Program-made: the position numbers and the translations under genes
Notes under the pieces: model-generated
Told to the model about the DNA's origin: nothing
The model's input: the letters and a program-made list of their open reading frames with translations, nothing else
Databases searched by the model: none
Part shown: positions 16,101 through 24,832 of the stretch, in pieces
Layout of the letters: the number at the start of each line of letters is the position of its first letter
Position numbering within the stretch: position 1 is the first letter of the stretch
Origin: Clostridia bacterium
Lineage (GTDB): Bacteria > Bacillota > Clostridia > Oscillospirales > CAG-272
NCBI GenBank assembly: GCA_017462385.1
Contig: JAFTRE010000030.1
Coordinates: 43,917-107,916, forward strand
Direction of reading: 5' to 3'
Length of the DNA stretch: 64,000 nucleotides

Positions 16101-17405
16101 GTGAAAAATGTTCAGCTCTCGCTAAATGCTCCGATAGTTGCCGAGTATGATGTGGTCGTTTGCGGCGGCGGACCTGCCGGCTTTATCGCCGCGATCGCGG
16201 CGGCAAGAGGCGGCGCGTCGGTGGCGCTTATCGAGCAATACGGCTTTCTCGGCGGCACGGCAACTGCAGGGCTTGTCGCACCTATCAGCCGATTTAATTT
16301 CGGCGGCAGGCGTGTCATCGGTGGTATTCCGTGGGAATTTGTCGAGCGTCTCAAGGAGATCGGCAGCGCAATGGAGGAAAACCCTCCCGGAAACATTACA
16401 TATATGCCCGAAAAATATAAATTGACAGCCCAGCGAATGGTGCTTGAAGCGGGCGTCGAGCTGTATCTGCACTCGTATCTTGTCGGCTGCGTATGCGATG
16501 GCGGCAAAATTTCGCACGTTGTGCTTCATACAAAAAAAGGCGCGCAGGCTATAGGCGCGAAATATTTTATCGACTGTACGGGCGACGCAGATCTGGCATA
16601 TATGGCCAATGTTCCCATGCAACCTGCAAACAAGAGCGGGAAATTGCAGCCTGCCTCGCTTTGCTTCTGCATAGGTGGCGTGGATACTGCCAAAATGCCG
16701 CTCGCGCATCATAATCTGGATACCGAAAATCTGCACGACCTCGCGCTTCAAGCCGCGCTTCATGAGCTGGAGAAAACAGAGGATGTTCCGCTTTTCGGTG
16801 GCCCTTGGTATTGCAGTGTCATGGAGGAGGGCTATCTTATCGTCAATATGACGCGCATTAGTGCCGACATGACCGATAATAAAGAGGCAACACGCGCCGA
16901 ATGCGTACTTCACGAGGACGTCAATCGCTTAGTCGAGCTTTTGCGCCGTCACGTGCCCGAATACAAAAACGCATTTTTGATATCGACCGCGACACAGGTC
17001 GGCGTGCGCGAGACGAGACGCATTCTCGGCGCTCATACGCTGACGGGTGAGGAATATCTGAACGGAGTCGACTTTCCCGACGCCGTCTCGCGCGGCTGTC
17101 ACCCCATTGACATACACCACGGCGGTGACACGGGACAGAGATGCAGTTTTCTCAAATGTGCGGCGTATATTCCGTATCGCACGCTGTATTCGCCCGGCTT
17201 TGACAACCTGCTGGTGGCGGGAAGATGCTTTTCTGCGGACGAGGTGTCGTCGGCATCCGTGCGTGTTCAGGCGTCGGTCATGGGACTTGGACAGGCTGCA
17301 GGCGTCAGCGCCGCGATGTGCGCCAAAAACGGCGGCTCGGTTGCGGATGTCGATACGGACGCGCTCAGAGCAAGGCTTGTCGAGCTTGGCGCGGTGCTTG
17401 ATTGA
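16101..17405 (+). CDS. FAD-dependent oxidoreductase (FAD_oxidored family)
   Basis: Flavoprotein with an N-terminal dinucleotide fold (VVVCGGGPAGFIAAIAAARG, glycines 22-27; acidic end ALIEQ) and a C-terminal FAD closure VAGRCFSADEVSSASVRVQA followed by GLGQAAGVSAAMC. The start is GTG 16101, with AGGGGG before it. The longer open frame overlaps the upstream promoter and is rejected, leaving 434 residues. Relatives are annotated only as FAD-dependent oxidoreductases, sometimes linked to sugar or inositol catabolism. No signal peptide. Single-gene transcript; substrate unknown. Confidence 0.88.
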   Translation: MKNVQLSLNAPIVAEYDVVVCGGGPAGFIAAIAAARGGASVALIEQYGFLGGTATAGLVAPISRFNFGGRRVIGGIPWEFVERLKEIGSAMEENPPGNITYMPEKYKLTAQRMVLEAGVELYLHSYLVGCVCDGGKISHVVLHTKKGAQAIGAKYFIDCTGDADLAYMANVPMQPANKSGKLQPASLCFCIGGVDTAKMPLAHHNLDTENLHDLALQAALHELEKTEDVPLFGGPWYCSVMEEGYLIVNMTRISADMTDNKEATRAECVLHEDVNRLVELLRRHVPEYKNAFLISTATQVGVRETRRILGAHTLTGEEYLNGVDFPDAVSRGCHPIDIHHGGDTGQRCSFLKCAAYIPYRTLYSPGFDNLLVAGRCFSADEVSSASVRVQASVMGLGQAAGVSAAMCAKNGGSVADVDTDALRARLVELGAVLD

Positions 17406-17457
17406 CAAATAATGCGGTGCACGGGGCAATTCTGCATGATTTTTTTTGATATTTTTA

Positions 17458-17486
17458 TTGACAATTTAACTTTTATATGATATAAA
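17458..17486 (+). promoter_or_regulatory. sigma-A promoter P1 for the GLUG protein gene
   Basis: TTGACA at 17458-17463, 17-nt spacer, TATAAA at 17481-17486. A leader of about 200 nt would follow. Confidence 0.75.
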
Positions 17487-17522
17487 TATAAGTAAAAAAA
17501 TTTGAAAATTTTCCCCGAGAGG

Positions 17523-17550
17523 TTGCAATTTTCATGAGATCAAGTATAAT
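17523..17550 (+). promoter_or_regulatory. possible second promoter P2
   Basis: TTGCAA at 17523-17528, 16-nt spacer, TATAAT at 17545-17550. Weaker case than P1. Confidence 0.45.
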
Positions 17551-17553
17551 CTT

Positions 17554-17580
17554 GACAGACAGACAGACAGTAATACTGTC
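17554..17580 (+). repeat. GACA tetranucleotide run ending in a near-palindrome
   Basis: Four tandem GACA units plus G (17554-17570). The last one opens the near-palindrome GACAGTAATACTGTC (17566-17580). It could be a slippage-prone tract or an operator; it lies just below the P2 -10 box. Confidence 0.5.
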
Positions 17581-17606
17581 TCTTTTGGTGCGCTTAATAT
17601 AAAATT

Positions 17607-17655
17607 AAAGGTCGACCGTGGCGGGCAAATATTGTCCGCCCGCAGGTCGGCCTTT
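17607..17655 (+). other. two-tier stem-loop in the leader of the GLUG gene
   Basis: Outer stem AAAGGTCGACC (17607-17617) with GGTCGGCCTTT (17645-17655); inner stem GGCGGGC (17620-17626) with GTCCGCC (17634-17640). It is followed by TGTTATATG rather than a T-run and lies 37 bases before the start codon. Confidence 0.65.
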
Positions 17656-17691
17656 GTTATATGAAAAACTTAAATTTTATTTGGAGGTAAC

Positions 17692-19989
17692 ATGAAAAAA
17701 GGTTATTTGGTATTTGGGCTTGCTGTTGTGATGGCGGTGATAATGATCATCGGCATGGCGCTGACAACCGGCGCGGCGGACGGAGGCGCTTGTACAACAG
17801 AGGGCTGTACAGGCACCTACACAAACGGCTTCTGCTCCGCGGACAGCACGCATTATGAAGTGGCACAACAAGTCAGCGAAACACATCACCCCGAGCTGAA
17901 TAGCACCCACAACGGCTATTATGCCATCGAAAACGCGGGTCAGCTCTATTGGTTTGCGGCGCAGGTGGATTCTCGCGCCATTGGTAATGTTGAGACTATC
18001 AGCATGACGAGTAATTTTTCGAAGGCGACCTATTATACAGTTACGGTCAACGCAGTATTGACCGATAACATTACGGTTAATCAGAATGTACTGAATGCAA
18101 GCGGTAATCTGAACAGCGGTACTTTCAGAGAATGGACACCCATCGGTTATCGTAATTACGATACTTACTACATTGCCTTTTCCGGCATCTTTGACGGCAA
18201 TGGCAAGAGCATCAGCGGCTTGGTATATAATCACTATGGAACAGACATCAGGGTTGATAGCAGTGTTGGTTTGTTTTCTTACATCCACGGTGCTGCAACA
18301 ATCAAAAATACAACCATTGCCGATTCTTATTTTGCAGGTTCTGATCGTGTTGGAGCTTTTGCCGGATTTGCGGGAGAGCAACAGGATCAAAAGGTCGATC
18401 TCATCGAAAACTGTGTAAACAAAGCAACCGTCAAGGGATATCAAAACTGTGGCGGCATTGTAGGAAAAGGTTATCTTACAATTAACAACTGCCGAAATGA
18501 GGGTAAGGTGCTTGCATTTCATCAAGGCGGCGGAATTGCCGGTTTCACCGAATATGATACCGTTATTACCAACACCGTCAATACCGGCGATGTAGTTTGG
18601 GTGACCGAAAAGCTCTCTAAAATTGTACTGGGTGGCTTTGTCGGCTACGTAGGCGGCCGCAGCGCTTACAATGCTCTTCAAACATTCAAAAATTGTTATA
18701 ACACCGGTAATGTAATTATCAGCAGTAACCTTTCAAACAAATACAGTAACGAGGTTGGCGGTTTCTTTGGATATTGCGGAAATGCAAAGACTGTGGAAAA
18801 CTGCTACAATTATGGTACACTTCAAATAACCGGCACATACACCTCTTCCCAAATTGGCAGTTTTGCGGGTTCTATATATAATTCTACAGTTACCAACTGC
18901 TACTATAACACCACAGACGCAACATACGGAGCAGTCAATAATGCCGATTCAGACGGCATAACCGGAAAAGAGGCATCTGCATTTGCTTCAGGTGAGGTCT
19001 GCTATCTGCTCAACGGCTCAACGAGCGAGGGCGATCTTGTATGGTATCAGACCATTGGTACTCATACCACCCCTCAGTTCAGCGGAAAGACAGTTTATTA
19101 TGACGAAAGCGCAACACCGCAGTATTATAATGAAACGTCTGCTACGTCTGTTAAGTTTGTGGGCGCATCGATCACTGTCGGCCAGGATCTGACCATGAAT
19201 TATTACGTTGAGATATACGACAGCGAGCTGATTGCGAATATTGCAAGCATAGCAATGAGATTTACGAGAAACGGCAAGACCGAGCTTGTATATGCGGGCG
19301 AGCCTAACACTGACGGGCAGTATGTGTTCGCTTATGAGCATATCGCCCCCCAGTGCATGGGAGACCTTATTGACGCAGAGCTTGTGGTGGTTGACGGCGA
19401 GAATGCGACCGTTATTGCCTCTAAGATGGACTATAGCGTCAAGGAGAATGCCGCTCAGCTGTTGCAAATGTACCCCGATAATGCGGAGCTTGTCCAGCTT
19501 GTCACGGATATGCTTTACTACGGCGCGGCATCGCAGACATACAGAAATTACAACGCCGACGCGCTCGTAACCGCCAACGTAACAGGACTCGGTTCATCCT
19601 CCGCAGATACCGCAGTCCCCACGGCTACCGATATGGAGCTCAGTACCTCCACAGGAACTGCTAAGTTCACAGCGGCAGGCGTAAGATTCAGCAATGTGAA
19701 TAAGCTATACGTCAAGCTGAACACCATCGAGAACGTAACTCTTAAGGTAAACGGCAAGGATGTCACCCTGACGGATACCACATTCTACACCGACGCCATT
19801 TACGCAACAGGCTTTGATACGGTCTACACATTCGAGCTTTACGAGAACGGCACACTGGTTCAGACCCTGAAATACAGCGTCAAATCGTATGTTTACGTCA
19901 TGAAAGACAGCTCGAATACCGCAATGGCAGCGCTTGCAAAGGCACTGTATGCGTACGGAAAATCGGCAATAGCGTACTACAGTAACTGA
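17692..19989 (+). CDS. large secreted protein with GLUG-type repeats
   Basis: 765 residues with a signal peptide (residues 1 to about 29, ending GAA), a small Cys-rich patch (CTTEGCTGTYTNGFC) and then a repeat domain (about 60-440). The repeats have the form VGLFSYIHGAATIKN, VGAFAGFAGE and NCGGIVGKGYLTINNCRNEG, matching the GLUG beta-helical repeat of surface proteins. The last 290 residues form a separate domain rich in Tyr, Thr and Asn (MDYSVKENAAQLLQMY, TDMLYYGAASQTY, KALYAYGKSA) that I have no family name for. No LPxTG or transmembrane anchor is visible, so it is probably released or bound non-covalently. Excellent GGAGGTAA ribosome site. Function unknown, perhaps adhesion or glycan contact. 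Confidence 0.8.
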   Translation: MKKGYLVFGLAVVMAVIMIIGMALTTGAADGGACTTEGCTGTYTNGFCSADSTHYEVAQQVSETHHPELNSTHNGYYAIENAGQLYWFAAQVDSRAIGNVETISMTSNFSKATYYTVTVNAVLTDNITVNQNVLNASGNLNSGTFREWTPIGYRNYDTYYIAFSGIFDGNGKSISGLVYNHYGTDIRVDSSVGLFSYIHGAATIKNTTIADSYFAGSDRVGAFAGFAGEQQDQKVDLIENCVNKATVKGYQNCGGIVGKGYLTINNCRNEGKVLAFHQGGGIAGFTEYDTVITNTVNTGDVVWVTEKLSKIVLGGFVGYVGGRSAYNALQTFKNCYNTGNVIISSNLSNKYSNEVGGFFGYCGNAKTVENCYNYGTLQITGTYTSSQIGSFAGSIYNSTVTNCYYNTTDATYGAVNNADSDGITGKEASAFASGEVCYLLNGSTSEGDLVWYQTIGTHTTPQFSGKTVYYDESATPQYYNETSATSVKFVGASITVGQDLTMNYYVEIYDSELIANIASIAMRFTRNGKTELVYAGEPNTDGQYVFAYEHIAPQCMGDLIDAELVVVDGENATVIASKMDYSVKENAAQLLQMYPDNAELVQLVTDMLYYGAASQTYRNYNADALVTANVTGLGSSSADTAVPTATDMELSTSTGTAKFTAAGVRFSNVNKLYVKLNTIENVTLKVNGKDVTLTDTTFYTDAIYATGFDTVYTFELYENGTLVQTLKYSVKSYVYVMKDSSNTAMAALAKALYAYGKSAIAYYSN

Positions 19990-20004
19990 AAGGAGTGAGG
20001 ATAA

Positions 20005-20106
20005 ATGAAAACATATCAACAGCCCACCGTTGAAATCGTGCTCATATCCAAAACGGATATACTTTCAGACAGTCCCTTTAACGGAGACGATCAGATATTC
20101 TCCTAA
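20005..20106 (+). CDS. 33-residue ORF of unknown function
   Basis: It starts 15 bases after the GLUG protein stop, behind a very strong AAAGGAGTGAGG ribosome site. The product begins MKTYQQPTVEIVLISKTDIL and ends SDSPFNGDDQIFS. It is acidic toward its C-terminus and has no signal peptide or membrane segment. The lysine-x-tyrosine...proline-x-valine-glutamate opening looks like a class of tiny ORFs I have seen in gut anaerobes, but no function is known to me. The strong ribosome site and the terminator directly behind argue that it is real. Confidence 0.6.
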   Translation: MKTYQQPTVEIVLISKTDILSDSPFNGDDQIFS

Positions 20107-20113
20107 ATAGCAC

Positions 20114-20160
20114 AAAAAGCCTCCCCGCCGCGATCTTATCGCGGCGGGGAGGCGCTTTTA
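20114..20160. terminator. bidirectional intrinsic terminator
   Basis: GCCTCCCCGCCGCGAT (20119-20134), loop CTT, ATCGCGGCGGGGAGGC (20138-20153), a perfect 16-bp stem. AAAAA precedes and CGCTTTTA follows. It serves the GLUG operon and the convergent PHP gene. Confidence 0.9.
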
Positions 20161-21186
20161 TTATTTTATCTTTTCTTCGATATCGTCTGTAAAATAGGCA
20201 TTTGAATATGCGTGGTACCCCTTGGCGTCGCGCACTTCAATGCGGAAGTATTTACCGAATTTTTCGGGATCATAGCTGAATTCCGCTTCGGTAAACAGTC
20301 GCTCGCCCGCAGGATCGCGTTTCCATTGCGTGTGGCGTCCCTCGCTCATGAGCGTGATAAGAGCGGCGGGCGAGGTCTTGACAACTATTTTGCCGTCGCG
20401 CAACACAAGGCTGTGTATCTCGGGGCCGTCCGAGGCATAGCACTCGCCGCGTTCGTAAGCCGAGATAAGCGCATCGTAGGTCAACTCGGGTGCCTTTATC
20501 ATTGTCCAGGCGAGCAGGCTTGTGGCAGTGTTATGGTTGTCGTCGCCGCCGACGGGGACGGCGCGCCCGCCCGCGCGCAGATACTGCTCATAGTGCAGGG
20601 CAGTGTTGTCGTTGAGACGAATACAGCCGCCATTGATAAGCTCGATGGCGTGAATATGGCGCAGACCCGCGTAGTCGTTGAGATTTTGGAGCGACCACTG
20701 TGGGTGATTGTATGTAATGAGAAAACCGCCGCGGCTGATGGCATCAAGGTGCTCGTTTATCCAATCGATGTCGTATTCGGTGTGGTCGATGATGTCGTTG
20801 TCGTCCCAGACGCCGTGTTCATTTATCCATTGACGGGCATTACCCGCGCAGGAGGGATTGTCGCGGTAATAGTGTGGCATCATCACCTGATCCTGCGACT
20901 TTGCGATAAGATTGAAGTGGTAAACGGGCATTAAAAAGGCGGTGTGACCCTTTTCGTCCTTTTTGACGGCTATCTCAAAGCCGTGCAGTGCGATAAATTC
21001 GTCGTCGCACAGCTCCTTGTGCGGGATGAGCACCTCGTGGTCGGTGTAGCAGACGGCGCTATAGCCGCGGCTCTTGAAATATTCTTTGATCTCCTCGGGC
21101 GTTTGCTTGCCGTCGGAAATTGTGGAGTGGCAGTGCATATTGACCTTATAAAAGCGACCCGCTTCGGGTATGAGCTCGAGATACAT
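20161..21186 (-). CDS. PHP domain-containing protein
   Basis: 341-residue metal-dependent phosphoesterase-like protein. The first PHP motif is NMHCHSTISDGKQTPEE (H18, H20), the second YTDHE near residue 49, then LHGFEI near 68, ITYNHPQW near 157 and GGDDNHN near 220. PHP enzymes hydrolyse phosphate esters; the substrate of this stand-alone form is unknown. No signal peptide. Start supported by AAAGGAAA upstream. Single gene, own promoter, convergent with the GLUG operon. Confidence 0.88.
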   Translation of the reverse strand: MYLELIPEAGRFYKVNMHCHSTISDGKQTPEEIKEYFKSRGYSAVCYTDHEVLIPHKELCDDEFIALHGFEIAVKKDEKGHTAFLMPVYHFNLIAKSQDQVMMPHYYRDNPSCAGNARQWINEHGVWDDNDIIDHTEYDIDWINEHLDAISRGGFLITYNHPQWSLQNLNDYAGLRHIHAIELINGGCIRLNDNTALHYEQYLRAGGRAVPVGGDDNHNTATSLLAWTMIKAPELTYDALISAYERGECYASDGPEIHSLVLRDGKIVVKTSPAALITLMSEGRHTQWKRDPAGERLFTEAEFSYDPEKFGKYFRIEVRDAKGYHAYSNAYFTDDIEEKIK

Positions 21187-21224
21187 GGCGTGTTTCCTTT
21201 CGTCGGTTGGTATTTATTGTTTAA

Positions 21225-21253
21225 AGTATAGCATATCGTAAAGAGTTTGTCAA
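21225..21253 (-). promoter_or_regulatory. sigma-A promoter for the PHP gene
   Basis: On the minus strand, TTGACA (21248-21253), 17-nt spacer, TATACT (21225-21230). Confidence 0.8.
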
Positions 21254-21310
21254 TTATGGAAAGGTTTTGAGGCAAAAAATCAGTGTAAAAATTTTTAATT
21301 TTTTAAGTTG

Positions 21311-21332
21311 TTTTAAAGTTGGCGCTTTAAAA
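21311..21332 (+). promoter_or_regulatory. inverted repeat upstream of the VTC operon, possible operator
   Basis: TTTTAAAG (21311-21318) and CTTTAAAA (21325-21332), perfect 8-bp arms with a 6-base centre, 30 bases before the VTC start. It could be an operator or part of a promoter; no clear -35/-10 pair is seen here. Confidence 0.4.
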
Positions 21333-21361
21333 TGTAGCCATAAGATGAAAGGGGTGCGAAA

Positions 21362-22147
21362 ATGGCTAAATTTAAACATAATTTTAAGCGTATTGAGCAA
21401 AAATATTTGCTGAACGAGCGTCAGCTCGACATGCTGATGTCATCTCTCGCGCCGCTCACCGTTCCAGACGATTGGGGTGAGAGCCGTATTTGCAATATAT
21501 ATTACGACACTCCTGATTATCGCGTCGTACGCCGCTCGTTGGAAAAGCCCAAATATAAAGAAAAGCTTAGGCTGCGCACCTACGGCGAGCCGACGGGAGA
21601 GAGCGCCGCTTTTGTTGAGATAAAGAAAAAATACCGCGGCGTGGTATTCAAACGGCGAGTGGATATGCATTATGATGAGGCTGTTCGCTATCTCGACGGC
21701 GCGCCGCCGCCCGAGCGTTGCCAGATAACAAACGAGATAGACTGGTTTGTGTGCAGTAACCCCGGCTTGCGTCCCTCAATGCTCATTTCCTATTTTCGCA
21801 CCGCGCTTTACGCCGCCGACGACCCTGAGCTGCGCATCACGTTTGACCGCCATATCATGTGGCGAGCCGACCGACTCGATCTGCGTGAGGGCGTAGAGGG
21901 CAGGGAGCTGTTGGGCGAGGGCGAGTGCTTGATGGAAATAAAGATCCCCGGCGCTATGCCGCTGTGGCTCGCGGAACTACTTGACCGCTTCGGGATATAT
22001 CCCGTTTCGTTCTCGAAATACGGCAGAGCCTATTGTACCATGATCAGCGAGTCGCGGAGGGCAACAGTTGCAGTTCCGGGAGTAAGTAAAGTGACCGAGA
22101 TTGTTCGCGGCGAACGCGCGAGGCGGCGCGAGCGAGCGATATCTTAA
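21362..22147 (+). CDS. polyphosphate polymerase (VTC) domain protein
   Basis: 261-residue VTC domain of the tunnel-fold family (related to triphosphate tunnel enzymes and CYTH). Conserved basic and acidic residues of the tunnel are present: RIEQKYLL near residue 10, YYDTPDY near 47, KLRLRTYG near 68, FVEIKKKYRGVVFKRR near 82, LMEIKIPG near 196 and FSKYGRAY near 217. Eukaryotic VTC4 makes polyphosphate from ATP; bacterial stand-alone forms are untested as far as I know. First gene of a three-gene operon with a DUF4956 membrane protein and a carbohydrate-binding lipoprotein. AAAGGGG ribosome site. Confidence 0.88.
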   Translation: MAKFKHNFKRIEQKYLLNERQLDMLMSSLAPLTVPDDWGESRICNIYYDTPDYRVVRRSLEKPKYKEKLRLRTYGEPTGESAAFVEIKKKYRGVVFKRRVDMHYDEAVRYLDGAPPPERCQITNEIDWFVCSNPGLRPSMLISYFRTALYAADDPELRITFDRHIMWRADRLDLREGVEGRELLGEGECLMEIKIPGAMPLWLAELLDRFGIYPVSFSKYGRAYCTMISESRRATVAVPGVSKVTEIVRGERARRRERAIS

Positions 22148-22177
22148 ATAAATTTTTGAGGAGATCATATATTTATT

Positions 22178-22846
22178 ATGTTTGGAAGTATTATCGGCGT
22201 CGAAATGACGCTTCAAAGCTTTGCTATTTGTACGGCGGTATCAATCGTATTGGGGCTGTTGCTTGCATTTTGCTTTATGTTCCGCAGTCGCCGTCAAAGC
22301 CCGGGACTTATCGTGACATTTGCACTTTTGCCGCTGATAGTTCAGGTGGTCATTTCAATGGTCAATGGCAATATCGGTGTCGGTGTCGCGGTGGCGGGGG
22401 CGTTCAGTCTGGTACGATTCCGTTCGGCACCGGGCAGTGCTAAGGACATAATGGCGGTGTTTTCCTGCATGGCTGTAGGACTTGCGACGGGCATGGGATA
22501 TGTAGGAGTTGCGGTGATATCGGCGGTGCTGATAGGCGCGCTTTACATACTTTATAATCTGTGCCGTCTCGGCGAGACGCGCCGTGCCGCAAAGGTGCTC
22601 AAGATCACCATTCCCGAGGGGCTGGACTACAATGGAGTTTTTGACGATGCCTTTGAGCAGTACACTACGTCGCACCGACTTGACCGGGTCAAAACGTCCG
22701 GCATGGGCAGTCTTTATCAGCTTACATACAGTGTTGTTCTGCGCGACGAGCGGCTTGAAAAGGAATTTATCGATGTCATTCGTTGCAGAAACGGTAACCT
22801 TGAAATAAGCTGTAGCAGAGTGGAAAGTGGCGACGAGGAGCTTTGA
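22178..22846 (+). CDS. DUF4956 domain-containing membrane protein
   Basis: 222 residues with about four transmembrane helices in the first 130 (ICTAVSIVLGLLLAFCF near 18; VGVAVAGAFSLVRFRSAPGS near 67; MGYVGVAVISAVLIGALYI near 107), then a cytoplasmic domain of about 90 residues. The motif GAFSLVRFRSAPGSAKD is characteristic of DUF4956. The family usually lies next to VTC-domain genes, as here, suggesting a joint membrane complex, but its function is not established. A GAGGAGAT ribosome site lies rather far (about 12 bases) from the ATG. Confidence 0.9.
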   Translation: MFGSIIGVEMTLQSFAICTAVSIVLGLLLAFCFMFRSRRQSPGLIVTFALLPLIVQVVISMVNGNIGVGVAVAGAFSLVRFRSAPGSAKDIMAVFSCMAVGLATGMGYVGVAVISAVLIGALYILYNLCRLGETRRAAKVLKITIPEGLDYNGVFDDAFEQYTTSHRLDRVKTSGMGSLYQLTYSVVLRDERLEKEFIDVIRCRNGNLEISCSRVESGDEEL

Positions 22847-22859
22847 TGGAGGTTCTCAA

Positions 22860-24761
22860 ATGAGTAAAAATGCAAAAATATTATCAATTATATCTGTAAT
22901 TGTGATGTTGTCGATGATGCTTGCAGGTTGCAATATCGGTGCACCGAACGGTGACGGACCGAGCGGAGGCGACCTTCCGTTTGACGGTGATAATGGTGCG
23001 GACAACACCGCTACGGCGGCTGTTATGCCCGAGACCGAGCCCGCCGAGTCGGCGGTGGTCGGTGAGCCTGTCAGCGGCGCCAATTGCGAGATAACGCTTG
23101 AGGGCGACAGTATATCTGTCAAGGGCAACGGCGCTGTCGCCGAGGGCAGCACGGTCACAATCAGTGCGGCGGGCTCGTATTCCATAACGGGCAAGCTGGA
23201 CGACGGTCAGATAATCGTCAACACGACATCTGAGGAAAGCGTCAAGCTATACCTCAATGGAGTGGATATCCACTGTTCGAACAACGCTGCGATATACGTT
23301 GTCAGCGCGCCCAAAAAGGTGGTCATTTATACTCAAAAGGGTTCGGTCAATATTATCAGCGACGGCACGACCTATGATGTGGACACGACCGACAGTGATG
23401 CTCCGAACGCCGCTATTTTCAGCATGGAAGATCTCGACCTCGACGGCGAGGGCGAGCTGCACGTCACAGGCAATTACAACAAGGGCATTATGTCCAAGGA
23501 TGATATCAGTATCGAGGGCGGCAGTATTTATGTGCAGTCGGTGGATGACGGTATTCGCGGCAAGGATTCGGTCGAAATGACGGGCGGATACGTCGTGATC
23601 GACGCCGGCGCGGACGGTCTGCGTTCCAGCAATGACACCGACACCGAAAAGGGATATATCATAATTTCCGCCGGCGAGCTTTATATCGAGTCCGAGCAGG
23701 ACGGTATACAGGCCGAGACAGCGCTGACCATCGAGGGCGGAAGCGTGACTGTGGTCAGTGGCGGCGGTAGCGTCAACAGCTCATCGAGCAGCGGCAGTGG
23801 CGGCGGCTCGTGGGGCAACTGGGGCGGCGGCAATATACCGGGCGGTGGTTATTCTCCCGATTTCGGCAATGGAAAAACTTCTCCGAGTGGCGGAGGTGGA
23901 GGGCGCGGCGGAAGATCGGTGACGACCGAGCCTGTCAGCTTTTTCGGCGGGTATACAAGCACCACCACGTCCGACACGACCAGTGCAAAGGGCATTAAAG
24001 CGGCTACCGCGCTTACCATATCGGGCGGTACACTGTCGATAGATTCCTCTGATGACTCGCTTCACACCAATGGCACCATGACAATATCCGGCGGCAGTAT
24101 ATATGCCTCGTCGGGCGACGATGGCGTACACGCAGACGACACGCTGAACATCGACGGTGGCAATATCAAGATAGTCAAGAGCTATGAGGGACTCGAGGCG
24201 CAGACCATCAATATTTCAAACGGCGAGATGAATGTTGTCGCGTCAGACGACGGACTTAACGCCGCGGGCGGCAATGACGGTTCATCTATGAGCGGCAGAC
24301 CCGGTCAGAACGGATTTATGGGCGGCGGTGCCGCAGGTAGCGGAATCATCAATATTACGGGCGGTCAACTGACGGTTGACGCATCGGGTGACGGAATTGA
24401 TTCCAATGGTAGCATAACTATGAGCGGTGGCTCGGTTATAGTCTATGGGCCTACGGGAGGCGGCAACGGTACACTTGATTTCGACAGTCGTTTTAATATG
24501 AGTGGAGGTATACTGTTGGCAGTAGGCGGCTCGGATATGCCTCAATATCCTACGGTGAGCGGAAGTGTCAAGGTATTTACGGCAAATGTAAGCATTTCCG
24601 AGGGCAGTACTGTCAGCATTAAGAATGCGGAGGGCGAAGAGCTTATCAGCTTCACCGCACCCAAGCGCATCACGCTGGTAACGTATGCCGCCGAGGAACT
24701 TGATTCGGGGTGCTCGGTATGGTCGGGAGATTCTAAAATAGCCGATATGAAATCGAGATAA
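22860..24761 (+). CDS. carbohydrate-binding lipoprotein (Cthe_2159-like beta-helix)
   Basis: 633 residues. Lipoprotein signal with lipobox LAGC (Cys 24), then a spacer rich in Gly, Asp and Glu. The body is a right-handed beta-helix: repeated units such as DDGIRGKDSVEMTGG, SEQDGIQAETALTIEGG and GDDGVHADDTLNIDGG, as in the Cthe_2159 polygalacturonan/cellulose-binding family. A Gly/Ser-rich insertion (about 305-365) interrupts the helix. Start moved to ATG 22860 because GATGGAGG precedes it; the upstream GTG is inside the previous gene. Likely displayed on the cell surface, binding acidic glycan or calcium. Third gene of the VTC operon. Confidence 0.82.
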   Translation: MSKNAKILSIISVIVMLSMMLAGCNIGAPNGDGPSGGDLPFDGDNGADNTATAAVMPETEPAESAVVGEPVSGANCEITLEGDSISVKGNGAVAEGSTVTISAAGSYSITGKLDDGQIIVNTTSEESVKLYLNGVDIHCSNNAAIYVVSAPKKVVIYTQKGSVNIISDGTTYDVDTTDSDAPNAAIFSMEDLDLDGEGELHVTGNYNKGIMSKDDISIEGGSIYVQSVDDGIRGKDSVEMTGGYVVIDAGADGLRSSNDTDTEKGYIIISAGELYIESEQDGIQAETALTIEGGSVTVVSGGGSVNSSSSSGSGGGSWGNWGGGNIPGGGYSPDFGNGKTSPSGGGGGRGGRSVTTEPVSFFGGYTSTTTSDTTSAKGIKAATALTISGGTLSIDSSDDSLHTNGTMTISGGSIYASSGDDGVHADDTLNIDGGNIKIVKSYEGLEAQTINISNGEMNVVASDDGLNAAGGNDGSSMSGRPGQNGFMGGGAAGSGIINITGGQLTVDASGDGIDSNGSITMSGGSVIVYGPTGGGNGTLDFDSRFNMSGGILLAVGGSDMPQYPTVSGSVKVFTANVSISEGSTVSIKNAEGEELISFTAPKRITLVTYAAEELDSGCSVWSGDSKIADMKSR

Positions 24762-24766
24762 ATGTC

Positions 24767-24795
24767 TTGACTTTTGCAAATTGTTAATGTATCAT
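24767..24795 (+). promoter_or_regulatory. sigma-A promoter for the SecB-like gene
   Basis: TTGACT at 24767-24772, 17-nt spacer, TATCAT at 24790-24795. Confidence 0.65.
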
Positions 24796-24798
24796 ATA

Positions 24799-24832
24799 AA
24801 CAGCCGCGGACACCGAGGTGTCCGCGGCTGTT
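24799..24832 (+). other. perfect 16-bp hairpin at the start of the SecB-like transcript
   Basis: AACAGCCGCGGACACC, loop GA, GGTGTCCGCGGCTGTT. It begins a few bases after the -10 box and is not followed by a T-run. It may terminate the VTC operon or cap the 5' end of the next mRNA. Confidence 0.65.

Noticed and set aside
17554-17570. GACA tandem run as a possible CRISPR or large repeat array
   Set aside because: Only four 4-base units, no spacers; at most a microsatellite or operator.
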